This document shows, piece by piece, positions 8,356 through 18,579 of a stretch of 64,000 bases of DNA; positions within the stretch are counted from its first letter, which is position 1, and the number at the start of each line of letters is the position of its first letter. A program made the position numbers and the translations under genes. Source of the DNA: an uncultured Litoreibacter sp. (GTDB taxonomy: Bacteria > Pseudomonadota > Alphaproteobacteria > Rhodobacterales > Rhodobacteraceae); the NCBI GenBank assembly GCA_947494645.1, contig CANLVO010000001.1:558001-622000 (forward strand). Reading direction: 5' to 3'. A model generated the notes under the pieces. It worked only from the letters and a program-made list of their open reading frames with translations. It was not told the DNA's origin and ran no database searches.

Positions 8356-9609
8356 ATGGGGTACAATGCCCTTAGAATTCTAAAGGAAGGGTTGACCGGG
8401 AACTCAGGTTGGAAACCCATTTGGCGTAGTCCTCAACCCAAGTCCGAATACGACATGATCATTGTCGGCGGTGGCGGCCATGGATTGTCGACAGCGTATT
8501 ACCTGGCGAAAAACCATGGGATTACCAACGTCGCGGTGTTGGAAAAGGGTCATATCGGTTCCGGCAACATCGGTCGCAACACAACGATTGTGCGGGCAAA
8601 TTACTTTCTGCCTGGCAATTCAGAATTCTACTCTCACTCGTTGAAGCTATGGGAGGGGTTGGAGCAGGAGCTGAACTATAATGTCATGATGTCGCAACGA
8701 GGTGTGATCATGCTATGCCATTCTGATGGTCAGCGAGACGCCTTTGCCCGGCGTGGAAACGCAATGATCAATCAAGGCGATGACGCCGAATTGTGGTCGC
8801 CGGAGAAAGTCCGCGCTGAGATACCTTATCTAGACTTCGACAATACGCGCTTCCCAATCTATGGCGGCTTGATGCATGGGCGAGGTGGTTCCGCACGGCA
8901 CGATGCGGTTGCATGGGGCTATGCACGTGGTGCCGACCGTCTAGGTGTGGACCTGATCGAGAATTGCGAGGTCACCGGGATCGACGTCGTGGGCGGGGTT
9001 GTCAAAGGCGTGCATACCTCCCGCGGCGTCATTCGAGCCAAGAAAGTAGGAATCGTAACCGCTGGTCGTTCAAGCCAGGTCGCGGCCATGGCGGGAATTG
9101 AGGTCCCAATAGAGAGCCATGTGTTGCAGGCCTTTGTCTCTGAGGGGCTTAAGCCGGCGATTGACCACGTGATCAGCTACGGAATGGGGCATTTCTATAT
9201 CAGCCAATCGAATAAGGGTGGACTCGTGTTCGGCGGCGATCTGGATTTCTACGCCTCCTACGCGCAGCGGGGTAATTTACCAATGATGGAGCATGTTATG
9301 GAGGCCGGAATGACGCTGATGCCGGCAATTGGTAAAGCGAAGGTGCTACGTAGTTGGGGAGGCATTATGGACATGACACCAGACGGCTCTTTCGTGATCG
9401 ACCGCACCGCCGTCGATGGCCTCTATATGGACTGCGGCTGGTGTTATGGTGGCTTCAAGGCCGTGCCAGCGAGCGGTTGGTGCATGGCGCATTTGATGGC
9501 AGAGGACCGCCCGCACGAGGTGGCGAAGCGCCATACGTTCGAACGTTTTGAAACTGGCGAAGGTCTGATGGACGAAGAGGGTACAGGCTCTCAACACAAT
9601 CTGCACTAG
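8356..9609 (+). CDS. soxB: Sarcosine oxidase, subunit beta
   Basis: 417 residues, the usual length. The FAD-binding motif VGGGGHGLS lies at 37-45. The covalent-FMN histidine of heterotetrameric sarcosine oxidase is recognisable as His182 in GGSARHDAV. The beta subunit binds FAD non-covalently and carries the shared FMN; the holoenzyme demethylates sarcosine to glycine, transferring the C1 unit to tetrahydrofolate or releasing formaldehyde, with H2O2 formed. It is the first gene of soxBDAG, the last step of choline/glycine-betaine breakdown. Confidence 0.96.
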   Translation: MGYNALRILKEGLTGNSGWKPIWRSPQPKSEYDMIIVGGGGHGLSTAYYLAKNHGITNVAVLEKGHIGSGNIGRNTTIVRANYFLPGNSEFYSHSLKLWEGLEQELNYNVMMSQRGVIMLCHSDGQRDAFARRGNAMINQGDDAELWSPEKVRAEIPYLDFDNTRFPIYGGLMHGRGGSARHDAVAWGYARGADRLGVDLIENCEVTGIDVVGGVVKGVHTSRGVIRAKKVGIVTAGRSSQVAAMAGIEVPIESHVLQAFVSEGLKPAIDHVISYGMGHFYISQSNKGGLVFGGDLDFYASYAQRGNLPMMEHVMEAGMTLMPAIGKAKVLRSWGGIMDMTPDGSFVIDRTAVDGLYMDCGWCYGGFKAVPASGWCMAHLMAEDRPHEVAKRHTFERFETGEGLMDEEGTGSQHNLH

Positions 9610-9620
9610 GGAGGCAAAAA

Positions 9621-9881
9621 ATGCGGATCAATTGTCCTCTTTGTGGCGAACGCGACCGTCGTGAATTCTATTACCTTGGAGCGGCGGACTATCTGGATCG
9701 CCCATCAGAAGGTGCCTCAGAGGCAATGCATCGGTACCTACACATCCGAAAGAATCCAACGCAGCTTACAAAAGACCTCTGGCAGCACGAAGCAGGCTGC
9801 GCAGCTTGGCTGGTCATCGAACGTAACGTGACCACGCATGAAATTCTCTCTGTTGCCCTCGCCAATGAGACTGCGAAATGA
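9621..9881 (+). CDS. soxD: Sarcosine oxidase, subunit delta
   Basis: 86 residues, with GGGAGG 6 bases before the ATG. The zinc-binding pattern of the delta subunit is complete: C5 and C8 in NCPLCG, then HEAGC with the His/Cys pair in the second half (about H56 and C60). The subunit is structural, bridging alpha and beta. Its stop overlaps the soxA start (ATGA). Confidence 0.95.
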   Translation: MRINCPLCGERDRREFYYLGAADYLDRPSEGASEAMHRYLHIRKNPTQLTKDLWQHEAGCAAWLVIERNVTTHEILSVALANETAK

Positions 9882-12796
9882 GGCTGGATGGAAAGGGATT
9901 GGTGAACCGCGACGCCAAGGTGTCGTTCAAGTTTGATGGGGTCACTTATTCTGGTTTTGAAGGCGACACCATGGCTTCCGCCCTGCTGGCAAATGGCGTC
10001 TCTTTGGTAGGGCGGTCGTTCAAATACCATCGACCGCGTGGGATCATGTCAGATGGAAGTCAGGAACCAAACGGGCTGGTCGAGCTGCACCGCGCCGGTG
10101 AGATTACGCCAAACGTCAGGCTGACCCAGCAAGAGCTGCATCACGGGATTGACGCGAGAGCGCAGAACTACTGGGGCTCGCTGAGCTGGGATTTACTGGA
10201 GGTAAATGACCTTTTGGCTCCGTTCCTTGGCGCGGGCTTCTACTACAAGACCTTCATGTGGCCGAAGGCGTTCTGGGAGAAACTGTACGAGCCAACAATC
10301 AGACGGGCGGCGGGCCTTGGTCGATTGTTGATGGCAAAGAATACTCAGTATTACGAAAAGGCCTACGCGTTTTGTGATGTTCTTGTTGTGGGGGCGGGAC
10401 CGACGGGCATCATGGCCGCATTAACAGCAGCCCGCGCAGGAGCTGATGTAATCCTCTGTGACGAAGATTTCCGAATGGGAGGGCGGCTGAACTTCGAGAC
10501 CCATGAGATTGGTGGTAAGCCAGGCCATGTCTGGGCAGCGGAACGCGTGGCGGAATTACAGGCAATGGACAACGTTCGCGTGATGTGTCGAACAACGGTA
10601 ACTGGCGCATATGATGGCGGAACCTATGCGGCGCTAGAACGCGTGTCGCACCATCTCGCAAATTCTGGTGATGCCCCGTTGGAAACATTTTGGCGCATTG
10701 CCGCCAAGGGATGCGTTTATGCAGCCGGCGCGATGGAGCGACCAATCGCTTTTCGGAACAATGACCGCCCTGGCGTAATGATGGCGTCGGCGGTGCGCGG
10801 CTACGTCAACAGGTTTGGCGCAGCACCGGGAAAGCGGGTCGCGATCTTTGGCAACAACAATGACGCGTTTCGAACTGCAACGGATCTCGTTGATGCCGGT
10901 GTCCATGTCGCGGCATATATTGATAGCCGCCGTGACACTGATATCGCCGGCGATTTCCCAATTTACAAAGGGGCCCATGTGACCAATGTCCATGGTCGCA
11001 AAGAAGTGCAGGGGATCACGGTCAACGGTCGCGATGACATCATGGCTGATTGCCTAGCTGTCTCTGGGGGTTGGAACCCCACGGTGCACTTGGCTTGCCA
11101 TCTAGGTGGCAGACCTCAATGGAATGCGGCAATCTCCGCTTTCATACCGCGCCCTGGCATGGTGCCGGGCATGGAGGTTGCAGGGGCCGCAGGCGGGACG
11201 TTTTCCACAAGCGGCTGTTTGAAATCCGGGATCTTCAGAGCCAAGGAAGTCCTGAAGATGCTCGGTATAAATGCGCGGGCCCCGCGGATGCCAGAAGCCG
11301 AAGACAGTCAAACAGCGGTTGAACCTCTGTGGCAGGTCCCGGGAAAAGGACGCGCATGGCTGGATTTCCAGAACGATGTAACCGTTAAAGATGTTACGCA
11401 ATCTGCCCGCGAAAATATGTCCTCGGTCGAGCATATGAAGCGCTATACGACGCAAGGGATGGCGCCCGATCAGGGCAAAAATTCAAACATTGGCGCCCTT
11501 GCGGTGCTGGCAGATGCAACCGGGCGAGGCATTCCGGAAACTGGAACCACCACATACAGACCACCCTACACGCCGGTGAGCATCGCCGCTATGGGTGCCT
11601 ATGCTGAAGAAGAGGGCTTCGCGCCGCAGCGGTTCACCACTTCAGACGCGACCTCTCGTGAAATGGGCGCGCCCATGATTGAGGCCGCGCTTTGGTACCG
11701 CCCCTCTTACTTCCCCAAACAGAGCGAGACCCATTGGCGCCAGTCCTGCGACCGCGAAGTTGCGATGGTTCGCTCAGATGTCGGGATTTGCGACGTGTCA
11801 ACTTTGGGCAAGATTGATGTGCAAGGTCCTGATGCGGCCGCTTTTTTGGACTTCGTCTACACCAACACCATGTCGACCTTGAAAGTAGGCCGCGTGCGGT
11901 ACGGTTTGATGCTGCGCGAAGACGGTCACGTCATGGATGATGGTACCTGCGCCCGGCTTGGCAAGGCTCACTTTGTAATCACCACGACAACTGCCGCAGC
12001 AGGTCAGGTTATGCGGCATCTGGAATTCGTGCGGCAGTGCCTACGGCCAAATTGGGATGTGCAGCTGATCTCGACGACCGAACAATGGGCGCAGTTTGCG
12101 GTAGCCGGCCCAAAATCGCGAGACCTGCTCAACCAATTGTTGAGCAAGAAATTGACGGATGCGAGTTTCCCTTTCATGGCGTGTGGCAATGTCTCTATTG
12201 GAGGCTTCAAAGCCAGGCTGTTCCGTATTTCTTTTTCTGGGGAGCATGCATACGAAATAGCAGTTCCGGCACGATATGGTGCGAGCCTGTTTCAAGCACT
12301 TTTGGCGGCAGCCAAACCCTTGGGCGGCGGGGCATACGGGATGGAGGCTCTCAATGTCTTGCGGATCGAGAAAGGTTTCATCACACATGCCGAGATCCAC
12401 GGCAGAGTGACGGCATTCGACATCGGCATGGAGCGCATGATCTCGGCCAAGAAAGACTGTATTGGCAAAACGGCCGCGGCCCGGCCAGGACTGCTTGGAA
12501 AAAACCGTGAACAGTTGGTGGGACTTCAACCTGTTGGCGCCGTGAAGGAGATGAACGCGGGCGCATATCTCTTTGAAACCGAAGATGAACCGACGCGGGC
12601 AAACCAGCAGGGGTACACAACCTCAGTGGCGTTTTCGCCTGAACTTGGCATGTTGGCTCTGGCATTCCTGCGTGACGGTCGCGCCCGCTATGGCGAAACA
12701 CTACGTCTCGTGGACCATATCCGGAAGGTTCAAACTTTCGTAGTTGTCACAAATCCAGTGTTCTTGGACAAAGAGGGGGAGAGAGCACGTGGTTGA
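9878..12796 (+). CDS. soxA: Sarcosine oxidase, subunit alpha
   Basis: 972 residues, close to the family length. Three parts are visible. An N-terminal ferredoxin-like fold (about 10-100) has the motif FKYHRPRG. A dinucleotide-binding domain starting at GAGPTG near residue 170 binds NAD+. A C-terminal aminomethyltransferase (GcvT-like) half from about 600 binds tetrahydrofolate. The N-terminal domain lacks the four cysteines of true 2Fe-2S ferredoxins, as is normal for SoxA. The start overlaps soxD by 4 bp and the end overlaps soxG by 8 bp. Confidence 0.96.
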   Translation: MRLDGKGLVNRDAKVSFKFDGVTYSGFEGDTMASALLANGVSLVGRSFKYHRPRGIMSDGSQEPNGLVELHRAGEITPNVRLTQQELHHGIDARAQNYWGSLSWDLLEVNDLLAPFLGAGFYYKTFMWPKAFWEKLYEPTIRRAAGLGRLLMAKNTQYYEKAYAFCDVLVVGAGPTGIMAALTAARAGADVILCDEDFRMGGRLNFETHEIGGKPGHVWAAERVAELQAMDNVRVMCRTTVTGAYDGGTYAALERVSHHLANSGDAPLETFWRIAAKGCVYAAGAMERPIAFRNNDRPGVMMASAVRGYVNRFGAAPGKRVAIFGNNNDAFRTATDLVDAGVHVAAYIDSRRDTDIAGDFPIYKGAHVTNVHGRKEVQGITVNGRDDIMADCLAVSGGWNPTVHLACHLGGRPQWNAAISAFIPRPGMVPGMEVAGAAGGTFSTSGCLKSGIFRAKEVLKMLGINARAPRMPEAEDSQTAVEPLWQVPGKGRAWLDFQNDVTVKDVTQSARENMSSVEHMKRYTTQGMAPDQGKNSNIGALAVLADATGRGIPETGTTTYRPPYTPVSIAAMGAYAEEEGFAPQRFTTSDATSREMGAPMIEAALWYRPSYFPKQSETHWRQSCDREVAMVRSDVGICDVSTLGKIDVQGPDAAAFLDFVYTNTMSTLKVGRVRYGLMLREDGHVMDDGTCARLGKAHFVITTTTAAAGQVMRHLEFVRQCLRPNWDVQLISTTEQWAQFAVAGPKSRDLLNQLLSKKLTDASFPFMACGNVSIGGFKARLFRISFSGEHAYEIAVPARYGASLFQALLAAAKPLGGGAYGMEALNVLRIEKGFITHAEIHGRVTAFDIGMERMISAKKDCIGKTAAARPGLLGKNREQLVGLQPVGAVKEMNAGAYLFETEDEPTRANQQGYTTSVAFSPELGMLALAFLRDGRARYGETLRLVDHIRKVQTFVVVTNPVFLDKEGERARG

Positions 12797-13322
12797 TTTA
12801 ACGGCCAACACCCCTTGTGCCGGGCTCCTGCCTCTTTCCCATGGCGAGTTGTCCCTCAAAGAGCGCAATTACGGAGCAGTATGGTCAGTCGCGCCATTCA
12901 ACGGTGCGTCCAGAGACGTATCGGCGGCCTTGAAGAAGGCGATAGGCGCGGGATTGCCCGGCGATGGTCGCCTGCTTGCGGGAAAATCGGGGGAGGTCTT
13001 TTGGACAGGGCAGGGCCAGTACTTCGTGCGGGCACTAAAGCTCCCCAAACTTCCTGCAGCCTTAAGCGATCAATCCGACGCATGGGCTTGCGTCGGACTT
13101 GAAGGTGGGGGCGCAATAGACGTGTTGGCACGTCTCTGTCCGCTGAATTTGCGATCCATGGACGAAGGCGATGTGGCGCGTTCGCTGATCGGGCATATGC
13201 AAGCGATCATCATCATGCGTTCGGACGGAATTGATCTGATGGTTTTCCGGTCAATGGCGGCGACTTTGGTGCACGAGCTAGAACGTGTCATGCGATCCGT
13301 TACGGCGCAGCGCGCCCTCTAG
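12789..13322 (+). CDS. soxG: Sarcosine oxidase, subunit gamma
   Basis: 177 residues from a GTG at 12789 lying inside the soxA end and preceded by a G-rich GGGGGAG ribosome site. SoxG is a small GcvT-like structural subunit; length, position after soxA and the C-terminal VFRSMAATLVHEL support the call. The family is weakly conserved, so order in the operon is the main evidence. Folate genes often found with this operon (purU, glyA) are not adjacent here; dnaG follows 32 bp downstream. Confidence 0.88.
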   Translation: MVDLTANTPCAGLLPLSHGELSLKERNYGAVWSVAPFNGASRDVSAALKKAIGAGLPGDGRLLAGKSGEVFWTGQGQYFVRALKLPKLPAALSDQSDAWACVGLEGGGAIDVLARLCPLNLRSMDEGDVARSLIGHMQAIIIMRSDGIDLMVFRSMAATLVHELERVMRSVTAQRAL

Positions 13323-13354
13323 ACTCTTGGCCAAAGCGCCCCGATATAGGTTGT

Positions 13355-15319
13355 ATGAGCCTGCCACCTGGATTTCTCGACGAGCTTAAAAGCCGCACCT
13401 CAATTGCACAGGTCGTGGGCCGCAAAGTGATGTGGGATCAGCGCAAATCTCAACCCGGCAAAGGCGACATGTGGGCACCTTGCCCGTTCCATCAGGAAAA
13501 ATCGGCCTCGTTCCACGTAGACGATAAAAAGGGCTACTATTACTGCTTCGGGTGTCACGCAAAAGGGGACGCACTCGGCTTCATAAAAGAAACTGAAAAT
13601 GTTTCGTTCATGGAGGCAGTCGAGATTATGGCCCGAGAAGCGGGCATGACAATGCCAGCCCGCGACCCCAAAGCTCAGGAGAAACAAGACCGTCGATCCG
13701 AGCTTGTCGATGTGATGGAGCAAGCCGCACAATTCTTTAAACTACAGTTAAAGACCAATGCCGGAACTGCAGCGCGGGATTATCTTGCAGGTCGCAAGCT
13801 GGGCGAGGCGGCGCAAGAGCGATGGGATATTGGCTTTGCACCCGAGGGTTGGCAGAACCTCTGGGATCATCTGACAGGCAAGAATATCAAAGAAGAGCTG
13901 ATCTTAGCGGCTGGTCTCGCGAAGGCCTCCAACAAAGGGAAGAAGCCCTACGACACGTTCCGCAACAGGATCATGTTTCCCATTCGAGACGCTCGCGGCC
14001 GGTGCATCGCCTTTGGTGGCCGCGCATTGGATCCAGCGGATAACGCGAAATACTTGAACTCGCCCGAGACCGAACTCTTCGATAAGGGCCGCTCTCTCTA
14101 CAATATCTCGCCCGCGCGGGATGCGACAGGCAAAGGCCAGCCACTGCTCGTCGCCGAAGGCTACATGGACGTCATCGCGTTGAGCGAGGCAGGCTTCGGC
14201 GCGACCGTCGCTCCCCTGGGGACTGCGGTTACGGAAATGCAGCTGCAAATGCTTTGGCGCTTGGCCCCCGAACCGATCATCACTCTTGATGGCGACACAG
14301 CAGGCCAACGGGCCGCAATGCGGCTTATCGATCTGGCCCTCCCGCTCATTGGTCCCGGCCAGTCTTTGCGGTTTTGTGTGATGCCTGAGGGCCAAGACCC
14401 TGACGACCTCTTGCGTGCCGAAGGGGTAGGGGCGATGCGTAAGCTGATCGAAAACGCCAAGCCTTTGGTTCACTTGCTTTGGCAGCGAGAGACCGACGGG
14501 AAGGTTCTAGACAGCCCAGAACGTAAAGCCGCCTTGGACCAATCGCTCCGTCAGGCCTTAGGAAAGATCACAGATGCAGGTTTGCGCAACCACTACGCCG
14601 CTGAAATCAAGTATCTCAGGTCCGAGCTTTTCGCGGCTCAAAGGCCGAAGCGCGACGCCTCCGGGTGGCAGAAAAGCAACAGCACTGGCAAGGCTTGGAG
14701 AGAGGGTGGGGCCTTTGGTGGGAAGGGCGTTGCAGTGCCATCCACCAAAAATTCACTGCTTGCACAAAGCACCGATGTAGAAGAGCGGGTCCGCGAAGCG
14801 GTCATTCTGGCAATTTTGGCTCAACATCCCAGCCTCATTTCAGAGTTTCTTTCGGACCTTGAGATCCTCGACATGCACGGTCCGGACCATCGCTCTCTCA
14901 TGCAAGCATTGCTGCGTCACGAGCAAGAAACCGAGCCGGACGTGTTGCGGAATATTTTGGAGGCAGAACTTGGTCCGGCACCCCTTGAAAAGCTGTATTC
15001 TCTAAGCCATGTGCAGATCACGCCGGCAGTCAGGCCGGGAGCCGATCCAGACCTAACCCGTATGACCTTGGCCGAAGAATTGGCAAAACTTGAGGCCCGT
15101 AGAGGGGTGCAGCGAGAGGTGCAGGATGCGGTCGAAGATCTGGAAGGGCTGGCGGATGAGGGGCTGACTTGGCGCGTCGGTCAAGCGGCAGAAGCTCGTG
15201 AGATAGCTAACCGGAAAGGAATGTCGGACGACGACGGTGACTCTGAGGATCGGGGCGCTATGTCTAACTATCTCCAAAGCCTCATAGACGGTGAGGTTTG
15301 GGTAAAGAAAAGAAAGTAA
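13355..15319 (+). CDS. dnaG: DNA primase
   Basis: 654 residues. The N-terminal CHC2 zinc ribbon is complete (C43, H46, C64, C67), with CPFHQEK followed by YYYCFGCHAKGD. The TOPRIM domain shows the catalytic Glu in VAEGYMDV and the DGDTAG metal site. A C-terminal helicase-binding region follows. It makes RNA primers for the replication fork with DnaB. Its place directly upstream of rpoD is the conserved macromolecular-synthesis arrangement, here without rpsU. Confidence 0.97.
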   Translation: MSLPPGFLDELKSRTSIAQVVGRKVMWDQRKSQPGKGDMWAPCPFHQEKSASFHVDDKKGYYYCFGCHAKGDALGFIKETENVSFMEAVEIMAREAGMTMPARDPKAQEKQDRRSELVDVMEQAAQFFKLQLKTNAGTAARDYLAGRKLGEAAQERWDIGFAPEGWQNLWDHLTGKNIKEELILAAGLAKASNKGKKPYDTFRNRIMFPIRDARGRCIAFGGRALDPADNAKYLNSPETELFDKGRSLYNISPARDATGKGQPLLVAEGYMDVIALSEAGFGATVAPLGTAVTEMQLQMLWRLAPEPIITLDGDTAGQRAAMRLIDLALPLIGPGQSLRFCVMPEGQDPDDLLRAEGVGAMRKLIENAKPLVHLLWQRETDGKVLDSPERKAALDQSLRQALGKITDAGLRNHYAAEIKYLRSELFAAQRPKRDASGWQKSNSTGKAWREGGAFGGKGVAVPSTKNSLLAQSTDVEERVREAVILAILAQHPSLISEFLSDLEILDMHGPDHRSLMQALLRHEQETEPDVLRNILEAELGPAPLEKLYSLSHVQITPAVRPGADPDLTRMTLAEELAKLEARRGVQREVQDAVEDLEGLADEGLTWRVGQAAEAREIANRKGMSDDDGDSEDRGAMSNYLQSLIDGEVWVKKRK

Positions 15320-15343
15320 ATCTGTTTCCGGAAACCGACGTGC

Positions 15344-15404
15344 GAATCACCATGATTCGCGATAATGATTCGGAAACGAATCGATGCGAATCAAAACACG
15401 ACTC
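15344..15404. promoter_or_regulatory. Cluster of six GANTC (CcrM) methylation sites before rpoD
   Basis: GANTC occurs at 15344-15348, 15354-15358, 15367-15371, 15378-15382, 15388-15392 and 15400-15404, six sites in 61 bp of the 128-bp dnaG-rpoD spacer. Random expectation is about one per 256 bp. Four of the six lie in GATTCG or CGAATC contexts. In alphaproteobacteria CcrM methylates GANTC, and sites clustered in promoters can make transcription follow passage of the replication fork. The rpoD promoter is therefore probably here, but no -10/-35 pair is clear. Confidence 0.65.
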
Positions 15405-15447
15405 ATTTCGGCGATCCGTAGCCTCGCCGCGTTAGCAGGAGCACTCC

Positions 15448-17427
15448 ATGGCCCCCAAAGACACAGACGACCAAAAGCAGGAACGCGAAGACACCGCGGA
15501 AGGTCTGGATATGAGCCAGGCAGCGGTCAAAAAGATGATCAACGAGGCGCGACAACGCGGCTACATAACCTATGACCAGCTGAACCAAGTCCTGCCGCCT
15601 GACCAAGTGGCGTCTGAGCAAATTGAAGATGTGATGTCGATGCTCTCCGAGATGGGCATCAATATCATTGAGGAAGAAGAAGCCGAGGACGACGGCACCT
15701 CGAAAGAAGTCGCCACCACCAGCCAAGCTAAAGACGTAGTGCTCGCAACCTCTACAACAGAGGCACTTGATCGCACAGACGATCCCGTGCGGATGTACCT
15801 ACGCGAAATGGGCTCGGTCGAGCTTCTGAGCCGCGAAGGTGAGATTGCGATTGCCAAGCGCATTGAAGCAGGTCGCAAGACCATGATCGAGGGGCTTTGC
15901 GAAAGCCCGCTGACGTTCCAAGCGATCACGATCTGGCGTGACGAGCTCTTGTCCGAAGATATTTTGCTGCGTGACGTGATCGATCTCGAGACCACATTCG
16001 GCGATCAACTCGAAGAAGAGGGTGAAGAAGAGAATGTCGTCGCTGCCCCCGGTGCTGAAAAAGCAGAAGGCAAGGAAGACGCCCAAGAGCTGGACGCCGA
16101 CGGCAATCCCATCGCCAACGATGACGATGATGACGAAGACGAAGATGAACAGGCCAACCTGTCGCTAGCCGCAATGGAGGCCGCGCTGAAGCCACGCGTA
16201 CTGGAAACCTTGGACGTTATTGCAGGCCATTACGAAAAGCTTGCCGAGATGCAGGATTTGCGTATCTCAGCGGCGATTAATCACGACGACACCTTCTCGA
16301 AGAAAGAAGAAGGCGCATACCAGAAACTGCGTCAGGAAATCGTCGACTTGGTGAATTCGCTTCACTTGCACAACAACCGTATCGAAGCCCTGATTGATCA
16401 GCTTTACGGGATCAACCGTCGTATTATGTCGATCGACAGCTCGATGGTGAAACTGGCCGACCAAGCTCGCATCAACCGCCGTGAGTTCATTGATGAATAT
16501 CGCGGCTACGAGCTAGATCCCGGCTGGGTTGCTCGCATTACCGAGAAAACCGGCCGGGGCTGGCAGGCCCTGATCGAAAAATCACGCGAGAAGGTCGAAG
16601 ACTTGCGCGCTGAGATGGCCCAAGTCGGCCAATATGTCGGTGTGGACATCACCGAGTTCCGCCGCATTGTCGCGCAAGTTCAAAAAGGCGAAAAAGAAGC
16701 ACGCCAGGCCAAGAAAGAGATGGTCGAAGCCAACCTGCGCCTCGTCATTTCCATCGCCAAAAAATACACGAACCGTGGCCTGCAATTCCTTGATCTCATT
16801 CAGGAAGGGAATATCGGCCTGATGAAGGCCGTGGATAAGTTCGAATACCGCCGCGGTTATAAATTCTCCACCTATGCGACATGGTGGATCCGTCAGGCGA
16901 TCACCCGTTCGATTGCCGACCAGGCCCGCACGATCCGTATCCCGGTCCACATGATCGAGACGATCAACAAGCTGGTCCGCACAGGCCGCCAGATGCTGCA
17001 CGAGATTGGCCGGGAGCCGACACCTGAGGAATTGGCAGAAAAGCTGCAAATGCCTTTGGAAAAAGTCCGCAAGGTCATGAAGATCGCGAAAGAGCCGATA
17101 TCCCTTGAAACGCCGATTGGCGACGAGGAAGACAGCCAGCTTGGCGATTTCATCGAGGACAAGAATGCGGTGTTGCCGCTCGACTCGGCTATTCAGGAGA
17201 ACCTGAAAGAGACCACGACACGCGTTCTGGCCTCTCTGACCCCGCGCGAGGAACGCGTGCTGCGCATGCGGTTCGGCATCGGCATGAACACCGATCACAC
17301 GCTTGAAGAAGTAGGTCAGCAATTCAGTGTTACCCGCGAACGCATTCGTCAGATCGAGGCGAAGGCGTTGCGTAAGCTGAAACATCCAAGCCGGTCTCGC
17401 AAACTGCGCAGCTTCTTGGATCAGTAA
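15448..17427 (+). CDS. rpoD: RNA polymerase sigma factor RpoD (sigma-70)
   Basis: 659 residues with regions 1.1 to 4.2. Region 2 is unmistakable ([20 protein letters not shown], then [17 protein letters not shown]), and region 4 ends with the -35 helix [17 protein letters not shown]. The non-conserved region between 1.2 and 2.1 contains a strongly acidic run of Asp/Glu near residues 225-238. This is the housekeeping sigma factor. The ATG at 15448 follows AGGAG, and a perfect intrinsic terminator lies 27 bp after the stop. Confidence 0.98.
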   Translation: MAPKDTDDQKQEREDTAEGLDMSQAAVKKMINEARQRGYITYDQLNQVLPPDQVASEQIEDVMSMLSEMGINIIEEEEAEDDGTSKEVATTSQAKDVVLATSTTEALDRTDDPVRMYLREMGSVELLSREGEIAIAKRIEAGRKTMIEGLCESPLTFQAITIWRDELLSEDILLRDVIDLETTFGDQLEEEGEEENVVAAPGAEKAEGKEDAQELDADGNPIANDDDDDEDEDEQANLSLAAMEAALKPRVLETLDVIAGHYEKLAEMQDLRISAAINHDDTFSKKEEGAYQKLRQEIVDLVNSLHLHNNRIEALIDQLYGINRRIMSIDSSMVKLADQARINRREFIDEYRGYELDPGWVARITEKTGRGWQALIEKSREKVEDLRAEMAQVGQYVGVDITEFRRIVAQVQKGEKEARQAKKEMVEANLRLVISIAKKYTNRGLQFLDLIQEGNIGLMKAVDKFEYRRGYKFSTYATWWIRQAITRSIADQARTIRIPVHMIETINKLVRTGRQMLHEIGREPTPEELAEKLQMPLEKVRKVMKIAKEPISLETPIGDEEDSQLGDFIEDKNAVLPLDSAIQENLKETTTRVLASLTPREERVLRMRFGIGMNTDHTLEEVGQQFSVTRERIRQIEAKALRKLKHPSRSRKLRSFLDQ

Positions 17428-17453
17428 TTTGATCAGACTTAGAACAAGTTAAG

Positions 17454-17478
17454 GGCGCCGCAAGGCGCCTTTTTCTTT
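17454..17478 (+). terminator. Rho-independent terminator after rpoD
   Basis: Perfect GGCGCC stem (17454-17459 and 17464-17469) around a GCAA tetraloop, followed by TTTTTCTTT. Confidence 0.95.
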
Positions 17479-17538
17479 ACGATCTTGCAGTTCAGAAAAT
17501 TGTGCTAGTCTGCCTCCACGATACGAGGAGGGCTGCAA

Positions 17539-18069
17539 ATGCGAGTATTGAAATGGGTTTTTGGATTGATCGCCGTGAGCGCGGTCATATTGGTAGCGAT
17601 TGGGATGATACTGCCTCGGCAGGTAAACGTGAGCCGCAGCATCGAAATCGATGCACCGGCTGAAAAAATCTTCCCGCATATCAACTCGCTGAAAGGTATG
17701 GCCGAATGGTCACCTTGGATGGGCCGCGACCCGGCAATGGAGGTGAGTTACAATGACATCGAGGCCGGGGAAGGCGCGGTTATGGAATGGGCCTCCGAAC
17801 AGCAAGATGTTGGAAGTGGACGTCAGGAGATTGTCGCTTCTTTGCCCAATGAAAAGGTCACAACAGCTCTCGACTTTGGCGACATGGGTCTCGCGGAGGC
17901 CAATCTCGCTTTGGCTGAGACAGCCGCCGGGACGTCTGTGACATGGACCTTGGACGCAGATATGGGCGGCGGGCCGATTGGTCGCTGGATGGGGCTTATG
18001 ATGGACAGCTGGGTTGGGGGTGACTACGAGCAAGGGCTCGCGAACCTTAAGGCACTGGTAGAACAATGA
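17539..18069 (+). CDS. SRPBCC-family protein (polyketide cyclase/START-like), membrane-anchored
   Basis: 176 residues. An N-terminal hydrophobic segment (about 5-27) is followed by the SRPBCC opening typical of polyketide cyclase-like proteins (VSRSIEIDAPAEKIFPHI) and the SLKGMAEWSPWMGRD motif, then alternating strands. The C-terminal long helix closes the ligand pocket. Substrate unknown. GAGGAGG precedes the ATG at a good distance. The stop overlaps the next ATG (ATGA), so the two genes are probably translationally coupled. Confidence 0.75.
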   Translation: MRVLKWVFGLIAVSAVILVAIGMILPRQVNVSRSIEIDAPAEKIFPHINSLKGMAEWSPWMGRDPAMEVSYNDIEAGEGAVMEWASEQQDVGSGRQEIVASLPNEKVTTALDFGDMGLAEANLALAETAAGTSVTWTLDADMGGGPIGRWMGLMMDSWVGGDYEQGLANLKALVEQ

Positions 18070-18572
18070 AGACATGTGTGACGGCAATTCTACTGGCGCT
18101 AACCGCGACGCAGGCACAGGCCAGATGCGCCCCGTCCGAGACGGAAGTGTTCTCTTGCAAGATCGCAGGAAGCAGCAAGCGGGTTGAAATCTGCGAGGGC
18201 GGTCAGGTGGCACGTTACAGCTTCGGTAAAGCGGGGCAGTCGCCTGAACTGGATTTAAGCGCTCCGATAGCCGCGTTGGACTATGTGCCTTGGAACGGCA
18301 TCGGTCGCACGATCTACGAACAAGTCACATTTCAGAACAAGGGCTACGGCTACACGGTCTATTTCCTTTTTGACCGTCTCTCCGAGGTGCCGACGCAAGC
18401 CGTTTTTGGTGGGGTTTCTGTCGAACAGAACGCGCAAGAGATAGCAAATCTAGAGTGTAATCCAGTTACCATCTCCTCAGGCATGGAGGTTTTGGTAGAA
18501 CGCAAGCGGGCCGTCGGGCTCTGCTGGGATTACAAGAGTTTCGTATGGACGCCAAATTGTCCGACAAACTGA
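18066..18572 (+). CDS. Hypothetical exported protein
   Basis: 168 residues with a typical Sec signal peptide, cleaved after about residue 19 (TQAQA). The mature part has five or six Cys that could form disulphides, and no motif that I recognise. It overlaps the upstream SRPBCC gene by 4 bp, so it may work with that membrane-anchored protein in the envelope. The last residues, PNCPTN, leave 7 bp to the next gene. Confidence 0.55.
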   Translation: MKTCVTAILLALTATQAQARCAPSETEVFSCKIAGSSKRVEICEGGQVARYSFGKAGQSPELDLSAPIAALDYVPWNGIGRTIYEQVTFQNKGYGYTVYFLFDRLSEVPTQAVFGGVSVEQNAQEIANLECNPVTISSGMEVLVERKRAVGLCWDYKSFVWTPNCPTN

Positions 18573-18579
18573 ATTATTG

